Positions 18,818 through 27,595 of a stretch of DNA of 64,000 nt are shown here, piece after piece. Both the position numbers and the translations under genes were made by a program. This DNA comes from Chitinophagales bacterium (GTDB taxonomy: Bacteria > Bacteroidota > Bacteroidia > Chitinophagales > JADIYW01). Where the stretch lies: assembly GCA_023957235.1 (NCBI GenBank), contig JAMLHI010000003.1:1-64000 (forward strand). Reading direction: 5' to 3'. The notes below the pieces were generated by a model. That model had not been told where the DNA came from, ran no database searches, and saw only the letters and a list, made by a program, of their open reading frames with translations. Position 1 is the first letter of the stretch; every line of letters starts with the position of its first letter.

Positions 18818-19324
18818 ATGGGCTTTGAAAGATTAAATATTGTGCTAGTGCAAGTGGAAAAAACACTTGATGTTTCTATATGTATCATTTTGACACTTGG
18901 AATATTACAATTTATACCTTGGATTTATATGAAGAGCAAGCAAATTCATTTCCTTATTGGCAATGTTTATGTGCTTTTGGTGTTGTTTTTTATTACTCCT
19001 TGTTCTTTGATTTTGGGTTTATTTGATAAATCAATATTTGATAAAATAGGCATTGTGCTTTTTTGGTTTTTAGTTGCTTTCTGCACAAGGAAATCTATCC
19101 ATCAAATAATCAATAAGGAATGGGCTAGTCATTTTCAATGGATGTTTTATAGTTATATATGTATTGTTGAAATTGGATTAATACAATTTTTTAGCAATCA
19201 TTCACTCAGAATATTACTAGTCATAGGTGTATTCTTGCTTTTTATTTTGATAAATTTTATCTTTCAGAAGTTTCGTATTTATGAAAATTTTTCAAATAGA
19301 TATAGATATCAAACGGTACAATAA
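18818..19324 (+). CDS. Small integral membrane protein, DUF2306-like
   Basis: This 168-residue protein has four or five hydrophobic segments (about residues 18-33, 44-66, 75-92, 108-125 and 128-150). The pairs KQIHFLIGNVYVLLVLFF and NKEWASHFQWMFYSYICIV match the DUF2306 pattern, where a His follows the second helix and an H-WM motif precedes the third. In that family these His residues are suspected to bind haem or metal; no function is established. It lies 11 bases before the SDR gene and is probably cotranscribed with it. Confidence 0.55.
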   Translation: MGFERLNIVLVQVEKTLDVSICIILTLGILQFIPWIYMKSKQIHFLIGNVYVLLVLFFITPCSLILGLFDKSIFDKIGIVLFWFLVAFCTRKSIHQIINKEWASHFQWMFYSYICIVEIGLIQFFSNHSLRILLVIGVFLLFILINFIFQKFRIYENFSNRYRYQTVQ

Positions 19325-19335
19325 ACGCTAGTCAA

Positions 19336-20001
19336 ATGGAATTTAAAACTATTGTAATCAGTGGTGCTCATGGAAATCTAGGCAAAAGTGTTGTTGAATA
19401 TTTTTTGCTGAAAGGATGGAATGTTATTGGGTTAGTACATAGACAAAGTACTGATAGTCATTCAAGTTCTAATTATTTTGAAATAGAAGTTGACCTAATG
19501 GATGAAAATCAAGTTCAGATAGCTGTTGAAAAGATTGTCAAAAAATATTCATCAATTGATGTTTTGGTACATACGGTTGGAGGATTTGCTATGGGGAGCT
19601 TTTTGGATACTCCTATGCAGAAAATTAGACAGCAAATGGAATTGAACTTTACTACTGCTTATCATCTTTCGCGTGCTGTTGCCCATCAAATGGTGAAGCA
19701 ATCCAAGGGTAATATATTTTTGATAGGTGCAGCTTCTGCTCAATATCCCTTACATTCCAAAGGTATAGCGGCCTATGCTTTATCCAAGACTTTAGTGAGC
19801 CAGTTGGCACATTTGATTCAATTGGAAATTCATCAAAATAATATTTTTGCACATGTTGTCATGCCAACGATTATAGATACATTACAGAATAGGAAAGATA
19901 TGCCCAATGCTGATTTCTCGACATGGCAATCTCCTATACTGATTGCTCAGACCATCGAAAGATTTATAAATGTAAATCAAATCGAAATTTTAGTGAGCTA
20001 G
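19336..20001 (+). CDS. Short-chain dehydrogenase/reductase
   Basis: A classical SDR of 221 residues. The cofactor loop is SGAHGNLGKSV, the NNAG-like strand is VLVHTVGG, the catalytic Ser is in FLIGAASAQY, and the catalytic pair is YALSK. The substrate cannot be deduced. The C-terminal region is short, as in compact carbonyl-reductase-type SDRs. It is the last chromosomal-looking gene before the insertion-element remnants. Confidence 0.85.
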   Translation: MEFKTIVISGAHGNLGKSVVEYFLLKGWNVIGLVHRQSTDSHSSSNYFEIEVDLMDENQVQIAVEKIVKKYSSIDVLVHTVGGFAMGSFLDTPMQKIRQQMELNFTTAYHLSRAVAHQMVKQSKGNIFLIGAASAQYPLHSKGIAAYALSKTLVSQLAHLIQLEIHQNNIFAHVVMPTIIDTLQNRKDMPNADFSTWQSPILIAQTIERFINVNQIEILVS

Positions 20002-20058
20002 CTTAAATTGATTGGAAGATTCTTCACCTATTTTCCAAACACTCGATAAGCAATTCTG

Positions 20059-20182
20059 CAATGGTATTTCAAAGAGGTTCCTATTTTCCGCCTTTCAATT
20101 TCCACAATAAACACATATTGACATTCAATTAGTTATGTTTGAAAATAACTAGATTTGTCGTGCTAAATTGGACAAGTCGGGA
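20059..20182 (+). mobile_element. Internally deleted copy of the IS remnant at 21053-21790
   Basis: Three blocks match the second element in the same order and orientation. 20059-20090 resembles 21053-21083. 20111-20166 matches 21166-21221 at 51 of 56 positions. 20163-20182 (ending GGACAAGTCGGGA) matches 21771-21790 at 18 of 20. Relative to the second copy, 553 bases of transposase are missing, with the join at a CTAA found at both deletion ends, and about 50 further bases are missing on the left. The gene-free stretch 20002-20356 holds this remnant and nothing else I can recognise. Confidence 0.7.
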
Positions 20183-20356
20183 TGGACTTTATAGATTCTG
20201 CAAATTCATATAGATTTTCAGATGATGACTTTAATGTATCATTCTCTGAATTACTTTTGTTACTGGTCAAATGCTCGAATAGCTTTTTTACGAAACCTTC
20301 GTTATTATCTATTATCAAGTATTCCATGTTTTATGTTTTATTTTGATAAAGTTTTT

Positions 20357-20788
20357 TTATTGCTGTTCCTCCAAAATCTCTACCGTCTTCCAGTCATACT
20401 TCCCTTTAAAATACTTTGCAAGCACTTTTTTATAAAGATTGTCAGGGTTTTCTTCATCAGTAATGGCAAACAAAGTCATGCAGGAATACAGTTTAATATC
20501 ATCAGGACTGCCAAAAATCAAAGTAGCGTTATCGGTATCTTGCATAAGCAGCACATTTGATATTTCCCTCAAGCGCTTGCCAAGAATTTTATGCTGTAAA
20601 TATGCTTTTGCTTCCTCAATACATTTGATTGCATAAAACTTTGATATATCACTAAAACCCAATCCTGCAATCTGTGGAAATATAAACCACATCCAATGAC
20701 TGGTTTTATAACCTGCCTGCATTTCAGCCAATGCAATGGCATATTGTTTTTCCTGTGCTTCAATAAATCGGCTTAAATTAAAGTTCAT
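20357..20788 (-). CDS. DUF1810 family protein
   Basis: The 143-residue protein is a single DUF1810 domain: FNLSRFIEAQEKQYAIALAE, GYKTSHWMWFIFPQIAGLGF, KFYAIKCIEEAKAYLQH, and near the end IFGSPDDIKLYSCMTLFAI and LYKKVLAKYFKGKYDWKT. The family is widespread, often plasmid- or island-borne, and has no settled function known to me. It sits between the two insertion-element remnants, so it was probably brought in, or isolated, by those elements. Confidence 0.85.
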   Translation of the reverse strand: MNFNLSRFIEAQEKQYAIALAEMQAGYKTSHWMWFIFPQIAGLGFSDISKFYAIKCIEEAKAYLQHKILGKRLREISNVLLMQDTDNATLIFGSPDDIKLYSCMTLFAITDEENPDNLYKKVLAKYFKGKYDWKTVEILEEQQ

Positions 20789-21150
20789 GGCTACTCATAC
20801 TTATTTTGAAAAACAAATGGCTCACATGGAATATTATCAACCAACAAACGACTGATGCAATTGAAGTTGGGTAGTTTCAATGAGGTATGGCTGTTGGTTA
20901 TCTTGTCCTGAGATAGGTGTATTTTTCATTTTTTAGTCCTAAATTGGATTTACAAATGTAGTTTGTTTTCAATAATAATTCTTCCATCATCTTTCTGTTT
21001 TAATCTTAGTTTTTGAATAATGAATATGATTTGGTGTCAAATTACCCTTGCTACAATAGTATTCCAAAGGTTTCCATTTTCTGTCATAGAGCATGGAATG
21101 GTGTCATCCTGCAATAGCTTTACTTTTTGCTGATTTGTCCACCCTTTTAA
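20789..21150. other. Gene-free stretch before the IS remnant
   Basis: No convincing gene is present. It contains 21053-21083, the left-hand block shared with 20059-20090, and a TGATTTGTCCAC at about 21131-21142 that resembles the reverse complement of the right end (GGACAAGTC), a possible left inverted repeat of the element. Confidence 0.4.
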
Positions 21151-21790
21151 TTGTCAAAAAAATACACACATATTGATGTTCAATTATTTATGTTTGAAAA
21201 TAATTATATTTGTCGTGCTAATGACAATTTTATGCTTAAAATTTGGGTTGTAAAAATAGCATATAGTTCCAGAAAACAAATTGAAAGAGCAAGACAGGTG
21301 ATTGAAAATCCTTCGAAAAGTAAAAAATTAAAATTCACAAAAACTAACGGTGAAAAAATCGAGTTGAATCAAAAATTAATTGACAAACACATCAAACTAT
21401 TAGGTATCAAAGGTTATTATATAAACTTAGAAGAAACCATTGTTGATAACGCCACCATCATAGGTCGTTATCACGAGTTGTATATAATTGAACAGGCTTT
21501 TAGAATATCAAAAAGTGATTTAGAGACCAGACCAATTTTCCATTTTAAAGAAGAACCCATCAAACTTCATTTATTGGTTTGTTTTATGGCATTAGTTATT
21601 TCAAAGCACATAGAACTCAGAACAAATCACTCTGTCAAACACTTTATTGATGAATGCAAAAAAGTAACTGATGCAAGAATTTACAACCACATAACCCAAA
21701 AAGAAATTAGAATGAGAGCTAAGAAATCAAAAGCCATTATTGAAATTATATCAAAATTGAATTTGTCTTACTAAACCGGACAAGTCGGGA
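21053..21790 (+). mobile_element. Decayed IS4/IS1634-group insertion sequence
   Basis: The element consists of a left non-coding part (21053-21221) fused to the C-terminal part of a transposase gene, and ends in GGACAAGTCGGGA at 21778-21790. The 5' half of the transposase is missing. A second, still shorter relative lies 1 kb to the left. No intact flanking target duplication was found by eye, so the outer limits are approximate. Confidence 0.65.
21151..21774 (+). pseudogene. C-terminal fragment of an IS1634-like transposase
   Basis: The open frame starts only with TTG inside the left part of the element, and real homology begins around 21230. The preserved end includes LLGIKGYYINLEE, GRYHELYIIEQAFRISKSDL, ETRPIFHFKEEPIKLHLLVC and FMALVISKHIELRT. 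Within it, the Y-x2-(R)-x3-E-x6-K signature of IS4-group DDE transposases is visible as YHELYIIEQAFRISK, with Leu at the R position, including the third catalytic acid. The first two catalytic Asp and the N-terminal DNA-binding part are absent, so the fragment cannot transpose. Confidence 0.8.
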
Positions 21791-21816
21791 GTTAAAAACT
21801 GACAGCAATACCATAG

Positions 21817-21856
21817 AGTGCTTTGAAGCGTTTGCTTTGTGTGTAAGCAAAGCACT
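21817..21856 (-). terminator. Hairpin after the SEDS-PBP gene
   Basis: Arms AGTGCTTTG (21817-21825) and CAAAGCACT (21848-21856) can pair, and so can the nested TTTGCTT (21831-21837) and AAGCAAA (21845-21851). It lies 20 bases past the stop of the gene read from the right. No U-tract follows, so it is a hairpin of uncertain use. Confidence 0.35.
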
Positions 21857-21875
21857 AAGCCGTCTTTTCTGTGTA

Positions 21876-24800
21876 CTAATTATACAGTATATTATATTGT
21901 TTTAGGATGGGAATAATACTAATCATCAAATCTTTTGCCGTAAGATTTACAGATGACTCAGGAATTTCTCCGTTGAGGCGAATGCCTATAGTATATTTCC
22001 CGGTACAGAAAATTAAGGAAGAGCTTTGATTTTTATTTGAATTTTCGAGCTGGGCAGTTCCAGTTTTACCAAAAACTTCGGTAGTAATAATTCCGTTTGA
22101 TTTTAGAGCATTTCCAACCTTAGATGCCGTACCAGATGTAATTACTAAATTCATATATGATTTTAATAATGTTAAATGCTCATCATCAAGTGACATAGCT
22201 CCAAATTCAATTGCAGCAGTCGAATTATGTAAAGCCAGTTTCTTACCTGAGGCAATTCTTGCATACCATTTTACAATATCAGAGAGCATATAAGGTTTTT
22301 CCTGGCCTATTGCAATACGATATAGATAGTTTTTTGAATCTAAAGATTTAGAGTAGCAAAATTTGTCTGGTAGTGTTTGGAAATAAGCATCAATAATTCC
22401 AGAAGTAAATGGCAAATCAAAATCTTTTTCTAAAATATTCTTAAACGCATCTTGATGATTAAGCATTATATCCTTTAAAAGTGAAGAGGCATATACATCA
22501 TCAGACCATTGGATAAATTGGGCAAAACTTTTACCATTAAATTTTCGTTCTGAATAGTCAGGATTTATTGCCAATGCACAATAGGCCAAAATTATTTTTT
22601 TAACACTCCCCCCTAGATAAACAACATTCATTTCATTCCTTTCTGAAGAAATAGGATAAGAGGCATTTGAAATAATTGCTCCGGAATTATTATCGACAAT
22701 TAATATTGCCCCTGTATTTATTGGGATACCAATTCTATTCAAATGTGTCTCAATGGATCTGCACAATACAGCCGTTAAATCATTGTTAAGGGTTTTGCTA
22801 TTAGAGCTAATTGTGCCGTAATAAGGATTACTGACTTTGAATGCTGTATTATTATTTATTTGGTGGTTAATGGCATATACAGTTCCAAAAGGAGCAGATT
22901 TCCCGCTAATTTGTTTTTTTGAAATGAGAAGTAAAGAATCTAAATTGATTCTATATGCCACTTTATCCAAACTATTTTCAAAACGGGGCTGGTTTATTTG
23001 TGCATAAGTCTTAGCCTTATGATAGGTAGTAGCAAAGTTTCTTAATACAACCTTTTTCTTGTTCTGAACAGATGTTATGCTTTCGTCCTTAATTTGTTTT
23101 TGAACTTCAGCTATTAATTGCTTTTTATTTAGTGAGAGTACATTTGTACTATCGGCATTTGAAGTATCAGTATCAGATTGCTTATTCCAGAAATAGGCAG
23201 AGCTACTGCTACTGAAAATGAAGAATATCTTAATAGAAATTACTAGAATGACAAATAGAGCTAATAATTTTAGATTATGAACCCTACTTTGCTCGGCAGC
23301 ACTATATGTATAAGATAAAGTCTTTGCTGAAAAAATATATTTTGGATTAGTAAAGAAGGAGCTTACCGGAATTAGAAACAATAAATAGTAAAAACCTTCA
23401 AAATTACTCGTAGAAATAAATGGCAGGCTTTGACCTGTTAATGGCATTGCCAGTATGTTTGAAAATAGCGGATAACTAAATGAAATGACTGCAAAGGAAA
23501 TAAGAAATGCTATAAATGCCGATTCGCGGTTGTGTGGAAGTACAAAGGAATACTCCTTGTTTATACGCATGGGACGAAGGGCAGCATATAGTAACCGAAT
23601 TAAGTCACCCATTAAGAAAAAGTAAATGCTGAGAAATAGAATCAAAAATACTATTTTGCCGAAGACTATTGAAAAGAATAGAGCATAATCACTAAATGAG
23701 GTACTACGCATATTGCCAGGAATAACAACAGAATTCATTGTGGGGGCTTCGTCTAAAACCAATGCTTTTTGTATTAAGTGAAGGTAGCTATAGGTTTCTT
23801 TATCTGCTTCCGGAGCATGTGTTACATTGGAAGAAGAAGGATTTGTATAAGGACTAACTATTCTATATAATTTATGGTCCGAGAAAGCATTTGGAATCAG
23901 GTGGTATATTGCCACTACTGAAATAGCTATGATTGCTCCAAAAATCACAACTTTTCTTTTTGACACACTCGCTTTAACAAGTTCGATAAGCAATAAAGCC
24001 ATAACGGTATATAGGAAACTACCAATGTCGCTCGTAATTAAAGATAAAAGAAAAGAATAGAATGTAAAAACAACTAGCTTGAACCAATAATTAACTGATA
24101 TGGATTGAAAAATTTTGGTTTGAGAAAAGTAAATCAATATAAGTGTTAACAATTTTTGAAAATGCAATATTGGAATTCCAAAAAGTGCTTCATGTGAATG
24201 CTTGAGGTACATCAGTATAGGTAACCCAATCAATAAACTGATTAATAATAGAGTCCAAATTTTTGTTGCTTGGTACCTTAAACCATGCAATAGATTTTTG
24301 GGTAGAAAATAAGAAAGGTTGATAAGAATTAAAGATAGTAGATACCATCCACGGTTATTTGTGACCACCAGTGCAGTGAAAAATATTGGTGCTGCTATAA
24401 GAAATAAATTATTGAAATGAACCCTTAATGCAATTGCGGAAAAAATTAAAGGAGAACTTATTGTTCCAAGAGTTCTTAAAAGCATCACCTGAAAAGAAAC
24501 AACAATAGTTAGCACTAAAATGTAAAACAGTATATTAGCTAACGTATATTTTGGCTGCAAAGAAAATAGGTAGCCACCTACTTCAAATTGAAGAGAATTA
24601 CCGCTGCTAGATTGTATAGTAATGTTGTTTTGCTTTAGTTCATAAGTAGCATTATAGAAGCCATTCGTTTGGATATCCAGTGTATAATATGCGTTTTTTT
24701 TTGTTGATTTTTTGAAACTAAAAACCCTACCTACCTCATAGGGAGCTTCTGTATTCAGGCAGATTCCAAAAACATTATTCGTGTCAGATTGTATGGCGTA

Positions 24801-25331
24801 GATTGTGTGAATACCCTCTGATGGTATATTGATATATTTATTCCCTGCATAATTTATTACTCTTATAGAAACACGAGAATCCCTGTTACCAAAGGCAGAA
24901 TTTAATTTTATTCCGTTGACCAAATCCTTTTCACCTACCAAATCTCCCGCACTAAAATATTTATCTTTTGTAAAATACCCGTTGGTTTGATTCTTAGCAA
25001 CTGCCCAAAAGGGGTTATTTATTTCAGCAGAATCGATTTTTATTATTTTATCGCTTAATTTTAGTACAACAGTACCTTTATCAATTGAAACATGGCCTAA
25101 TGTGTCAGGCAATAAACCGATGGCTTGGGGATAATCCAAGAATAGACTTGAATTTGAATTTTTGCTGGTATTAGAAATATAAAAACCACTGTTGGCAGAT
25201 TCCATCTTTATCCCAACACATTCAATAGTATAAGGAGTTCTATTGTTAAGAACCATAGAATAGAAGCTAATAACAGCATAGATGAAGGACGCCATAGTAA
25301 TAATGGCAGGGAGTATAATTTTTTTCATCAT
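21876..25331 (-). CDS. SEDS (RodA/FtsW-like) domain fused to a penicillin-binding transpeptidase domain
   Basis: This 1151-residue protein joins a glycan-polymerase-type SEDS domain to a transpeptidase in one chain. Residues 6-26 are a membrane anchor and 30-260 an extracytoplasmic region I do not recognise. Residues about 263-665 hold roughly ten membrane helices with SEDS landmarks: TSDIGS (434-437 region), SDYALFFSIVFGK with Asp548 at the position of the essential RodA Asp, and LTGQSLPFISTSNFEG (631-645), like the SEDS motif KGLTLPLVSYGGSS. A further helix (686-706) leads to the transpeptidase (about 780-1150): ILIVDNNSGAIISNASYP, GGSVKK (Ser909, Lys912), WSDDVYAS where SxN reads SDD, AIGQEKPYMLSDIVKWYARI and FGKTGTAQ (Lys1089). 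The catalytic Ser-Lys and KTG motifs look intact. Likely role: peptidoglycan synthesis under special conditions (inferred). Confidence 0.82.
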   Translation of the reverse strand: MMKKIILPAIITMASFIYAVISFYSMVLNNRTPYTIECVGIKMESANSGFYISNTSKNSNSSLFLDYPQAIGLLPDTLGHVSIDKGTVVLKLSDKIIKIDSAEINNPFWAVAKNQTNGYFTKDKYFSAGDLVGEKDLVNGIKLNSAFGNRDSRVSIRVINYAGNKYINIPSEGIHTIYAIQSDTNNVFGICLNTEAPYEVGRVFSFKKSTKKNAYYTLDIQTNGFYNATYELKQNNITIQSSSGNSLQFEVGGYLFSLQPKYTLANILFYILVLTIVVSFQVMLLRTLGTISSPLIFSAIALRVHFNNLFLIAAPIFFTALVVTNNRGWYLLSLILINLSYFLPKNLLHGLRYQATKIWTLLLISLLIGLPILMYLKHSHEALFGIPILHFQKLLTLILIYFSQTKIFQSISVNYWFKLVVFTFYSFLLSLITSDIGSFLYTVMALLLIELVKASVSKRKVVIFGAIIAISVVAIYHLIPNAFSDHKLYRIVSPYTNPSSSNVTHAPEADKETYSYLHLIQKALVLDEAPTMNSVVIPGNMRSTSFSDYALFFSIVFGKIVFLILFLSIYFFLMGDLIRLLYAALRPMRINKEYSFVLPHNRESAFIAFLISFAVISFSYPLFSNILAMPLTGQSLPFISTSNFEGFYYLLFLIPVSSFFTNPKYIFSAKTLSYTYSAAEQSRVHNLKLLALFVILVISIKIFFIFSSSSSAYFWNKQSDTDTSNADSTNVLSLNKKQLIAEVQKQIKDESITSVQNKKKVVLRNFATTYHKAKTYAQINQPRFENSLDKVAYRINLDSLLLISKKQISGKSAPFGTVYAINHQINNNTAFKVSNPYYGTISSNSKTLNNDLTAVLCRSIETHLNRIGIPINTGAILIVDNNSGAIISNASYPISSERNEMNVVYLGGSVKKIILAYCALAINPDYSERKFNGKSFAQFIQWSDDVYASSLLKDIMLNHQDAFKNILEKDFDLPFTSGIIDAYFQTLPDKFCYSKSLDSKNYLYRIAIGQEKPYMLSDIVKWYARIASGKKLALHNSTAAIEFGAMSLDDEHLTLLKSYMNLVITSGTASKVGNALKSNGIITTEVFGKTGTAQLENSNKNQSSSLIFCTGKYTIGIRLNGEIPESSVNLTAKDLMISIIPILKQYNILYN

Positions 25332-25334
25332 TTA

Positions 25335-25562
25335 TTAGTTTTGAGTTGGGTTATTATCCGGCAAAGCATCTACAAAGGCATTGCCTCTGGCTATTGCAGC
25401 TTCCAGCAAACTATTAATTTCTTGGCCTCTAGTTTTGGACTTAAAGGCAGTGGCTTTTTCTGTAGCTGAGAAGTCGTCATCAAAGACAATGCTATCATAT
25501 GCCTTATACGAGTCGTACTTCCCGGCTATCTTTTCGCCTAGTTTTTTTAGTATCTGTTTCAT
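25335..25562 (-). CDS. Small acidic protein of unknown function
   Basis: The 75-residue product has a basic start (MKQILKKLGEKIAGKYDSYK), an acidic middle (SIVFDDDFSATEKATAF) and a helical stretch INSLLEAAIARGNAFVDALP. No signal peptide or membrane segment is visible and I do not recognise the family. It ends three bases before the SEDS-PBP start, so translation is probably coupled, and a promoter lies just upstream (25629-25658). It may be a partner or regulator of the fusion protein; that is inference from position alone. Confidence 0.6.
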   Translation of the reverse strand: MKQILKKLGEKIAGKYDSYKAYDSIVFDDDFSATEKATAFKSKTRGQEINSLLEAAIARGNAFVDALPDNNPTQN

Positions 25563-25628
25563 TGCTTATCGTTTATTTACATAAATTTTTAGGGGAAAAC
25601 CCTATTAAACGCTAAGCGAAAACTTTTA

Positions 25629-25658
25629 CAAAACTATTTCGATTTACATTTTCATCAA
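25629..25658 (-). promoter_or_regulatory. Promoter of the 75-residue gene and the SEDS-PBP gene
   Basis: On the minus strand TTG (25658-25656) is followed after 19 bases by TAGTTTTG (25636-25629), a full match to the Bacteroidota consensus with ideal spacing. The leader to the ATG at 25562 would be about 60 bases. Confidence 0.6.
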
Positions 25659-25697
25659 TATTAATTGCGTTATTTGAAATTATCTAGCCTGTAGTTA

Positions 25698-25730
25698 ATA
25701 TTGACTGCCTTCTTTTCAAGCAGCCAATAT
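25698..25730 (-). terminator. Hairpin after the DUF4407-transglutaminase gene
   Basis: Arms ATATTG.CTGC (25698-25708) and GCAG.CAATAT (25720-25730) form an 11-bp stem in the minus-strand RNA, with one G-U pair and an 11-base loop, 18 bases after the stop. No clear U-tract follows. With the promoter 40 bases further on, it separates two transcription units. Confidence 0.45.
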
Positions 25731-25747
25731 CTACTACCTTAGGAATG

Positions 25748-27355
25748 TTAAAATGTTTTTTCATTCCAAAGATTGTATTGCTCCACTAATTTGTCGTCAG
25801 ACCACACATTCCATTCTTTATGTTCTACCTTGTACATTTTGTATGCCGGATCGGAAAGGAAAACTTCGTCATTATGGTCTATCTGAACACAAGCATGTGA
25901 TACTATCTCGCCATTAACATCCTTAGTAACTTCTACAAAGACTGTCTTGATGCCAATTTTTCGCAAGAAGCTCATGTAAAGAACACTCATTTCACCACAG
26001 ATTGCCCTGCCATCATTCCAAACTTCACGGCTAGTACGATAGAAGAATTTTCCATGGTCGTTTTGGTAGCTTATGTTGCTTACTAACCAGTCAAAGATGG
26101 CCATCGGAACATTTTCCGGCACATTGGTAGCCACTACAGTATCTAAAATAGGCTGCATGCTTTCAGTAAATTGTACAATGCTATCTATGGTTTGGCGAGG
26201 CTGTTCATCGCTTTGTTCATCACGACCGTAAGCTCCTTTTTCTTTTGCTTTACTCTCCCTTTGATTTGCCAACACCCTCTCCAGCGTTCTTTGCAAAACT
26301 GCGGCTTCTTCAGGGTAACCTTTAGCGATAAGCCCTTTTATTTTTATTCTCAGTTCAACGGTATATGCTACGGCTCCATCAAAGTTCATCATCTCTACAT
26401 CTCGCTCTTCCTGCACAATACCACTTTCAAGAACTGCTTGCTTAATGCCTATCTTGCGACCCTCAAGCTCGGTTGTCTTTTCTAATTGTGCAGACAAAGA
26501 TTGTTTTCTACGATCCTCCATCTCCTTCTCTTTTTCAGGGTACTCAGTCTCTCTTTTCATGGATAGTTTTAGAGCTACGGTCTGTAGCTCCACATACCCA
26601 ATTACCAGGGCTGCTGCAATAGCAAGAGCCACCATTAGCCAGCCTTTCTTTTTGATCACCATCGGCATATAGGAAGCTTTGATGAAAAAGTCTTTTGCCT
26701 CTACTGATGCCACAGCATTGCGTTGCGTTTGGTAAGCGTTGTAGTATTGTTGCTCCAGTGTATCTAATTTGGACGATTCCACATTTACGGCCTGTATCAT
26801 GGCATCGTATGCCGCTTTTTTCTCCGTGTATTTCGGACCCGGGTAACCATTGGCTGCCTCCGGCTTTACAACATTGGTATTGTAGGTTTCTGCCTCTTCC
26901 TTTTGTTTTGTAACAGCCGCATACCTTCCTTCTTTAGCTTTAAGGTAGGTGTTGTCTATTTCGGTAAGCACATTCCCACTATCTAATGTTATTTGTCCGT
27001 CAATGGTACTTTGATTAAGCATGACCAAGAGACTTGTAAGGCTGATGAAGGTATTGCTTAGGCCCACTAAAATTCTAAGCCATTTTGTAACCCCATCACC
27101 CAGACCACTATTAATCAGTATCAGGTCAAAAACCAGCACCATGGTGGCCCAAAACGTTCCAGTTCCGATTAACACTGCTTTATTGGCAGTAAACTGTGCG
27201 GCAATTTCAAATCCTGCAAAGAAAGAGACGATTACAGCAAAAATTAAGGAAAGCGACAAACAAGCATGTTTGACGATTGTTCTGTAAGAACAGTGTTTTA
27301 AGATGGCGTAATTCGCACCGCTTAAAAAGAAAAAAATTTGAAGTACCTTTTCCAT
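25748..27355 (-). CDS. DUF4407 membrane protein with C-terminal transglutaminase-like domain
   Basis: The N-terminal part matches DUF4407: FLSGANYAILKHCSYRTIVK, then helices at about 28-50 and 58-82, and a third near 88-108. A long Lys/Glu-rich coiled region (about 130-225) is followed by another helix (about 240-262, GWLMVALAIAAALVIGYVEL) and an extended helical part. The last 140 residues form a transglutaminase-like papain fold with a complete triad: Cys453 in GRAICGEMSVLY, His487 in IVSHACVQI and Asp502 in VFLSDPAYKMY. DUF4407 proteins usually lack this enzyme domain as far as I know. The catalytic domain would hydrolyse or cross-link peptides or amides; whether it faces the cytoplasm depends on the helix count. 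It has its own promoter at 27445-27477 and lies between the receiver operon and the cell-wall fusion gene. Confidence 0.8.
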   Translation of the reverse strand: MEKVLQIFFFLSGANYAILKHCSYRTIVKHACLSLSLIFAVIVSFFAGFEIAAQFTANKAVLIGTGTFWATMVLVFDLILINSGLGDGVTKWLRILVGLSNTFISLTSLLVMLNQSTIDGQITLDSGNVLTEIDNTYLKAKEGRYAAVTKQKEEAETYNTNVVKPEAANGYPGPKYTEKKAAYDAMIQAVNVESSKLDTLEQQYYNAYQTQRNAVASVEAKDFFIKASYMPMVIKKKGWLMVALAIAAALVIGYVELQTVALKLSMKRETEYPEKEKEMEDRRKQSLSAQLEKTTELEGRKIGIKQAVLESGIVQEERDVEMMNFDGAVAYTVELRIKIKGLIAKGYPEEAAVLQRTLERVLANQRESKAKEKGAYGRDEQSDEQPRQTIDSIVQFTESMQPILDTVVATNVPENVPMAIFDWLVSNISYQNDHGKFFYRTSREVWNDGRAICGEMSVLYMSFLRKIGIKTVFVEVTKDVNGEIVSHACVQIDHNDEVFLSDPAYKMYKVEHKEWNVWSDDKLVEQYNLWNEKTF

Positions 27356-27444
27356 TTTGAAAAAATTTAGTGATGAACATAATTTCCCGTGAGGCTAAGC
27401 TCGTTGGTATCACTTAATTTATTCTTTCCTGAAAAAGTATAGTA

Positions 27445-27477
27445 CAAAGGTAATACTAATTTTTTTTGATAACCAAA
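27445..27477 (-). promoter_or_regulatory. Promoter of the DUF4407-transglutaminase gene
   Basis: On the minus strand TTTG (27477-27474) is followed after 21 bases by TACCTTTG (27452-27445), a perfect consensus pair. The leader to the ATG at 27355 would be about 85 bases, room for regulation. This shows that the gene need not depend on the upstream eleven-gene operon. Confidence 0.65.
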
Positions 27478-27595
27478 TTTCTTCTAGTTTTGATTTAGTG
27501 TGATAAAGTTTGAATAGAAATGAGAGAGATTTTTACAACTGTTTAATGCAAGCTGGACAGGTGTTTAGCTCAAAAATTATTTAAAATTATTCAGG

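Noticed and set aside
20222-20560. Plus-strand open frame of 112 codons
   Set aside because: It lies mostly antisense to the well-conserved DUF1810 gene and its product has no recognisable features.
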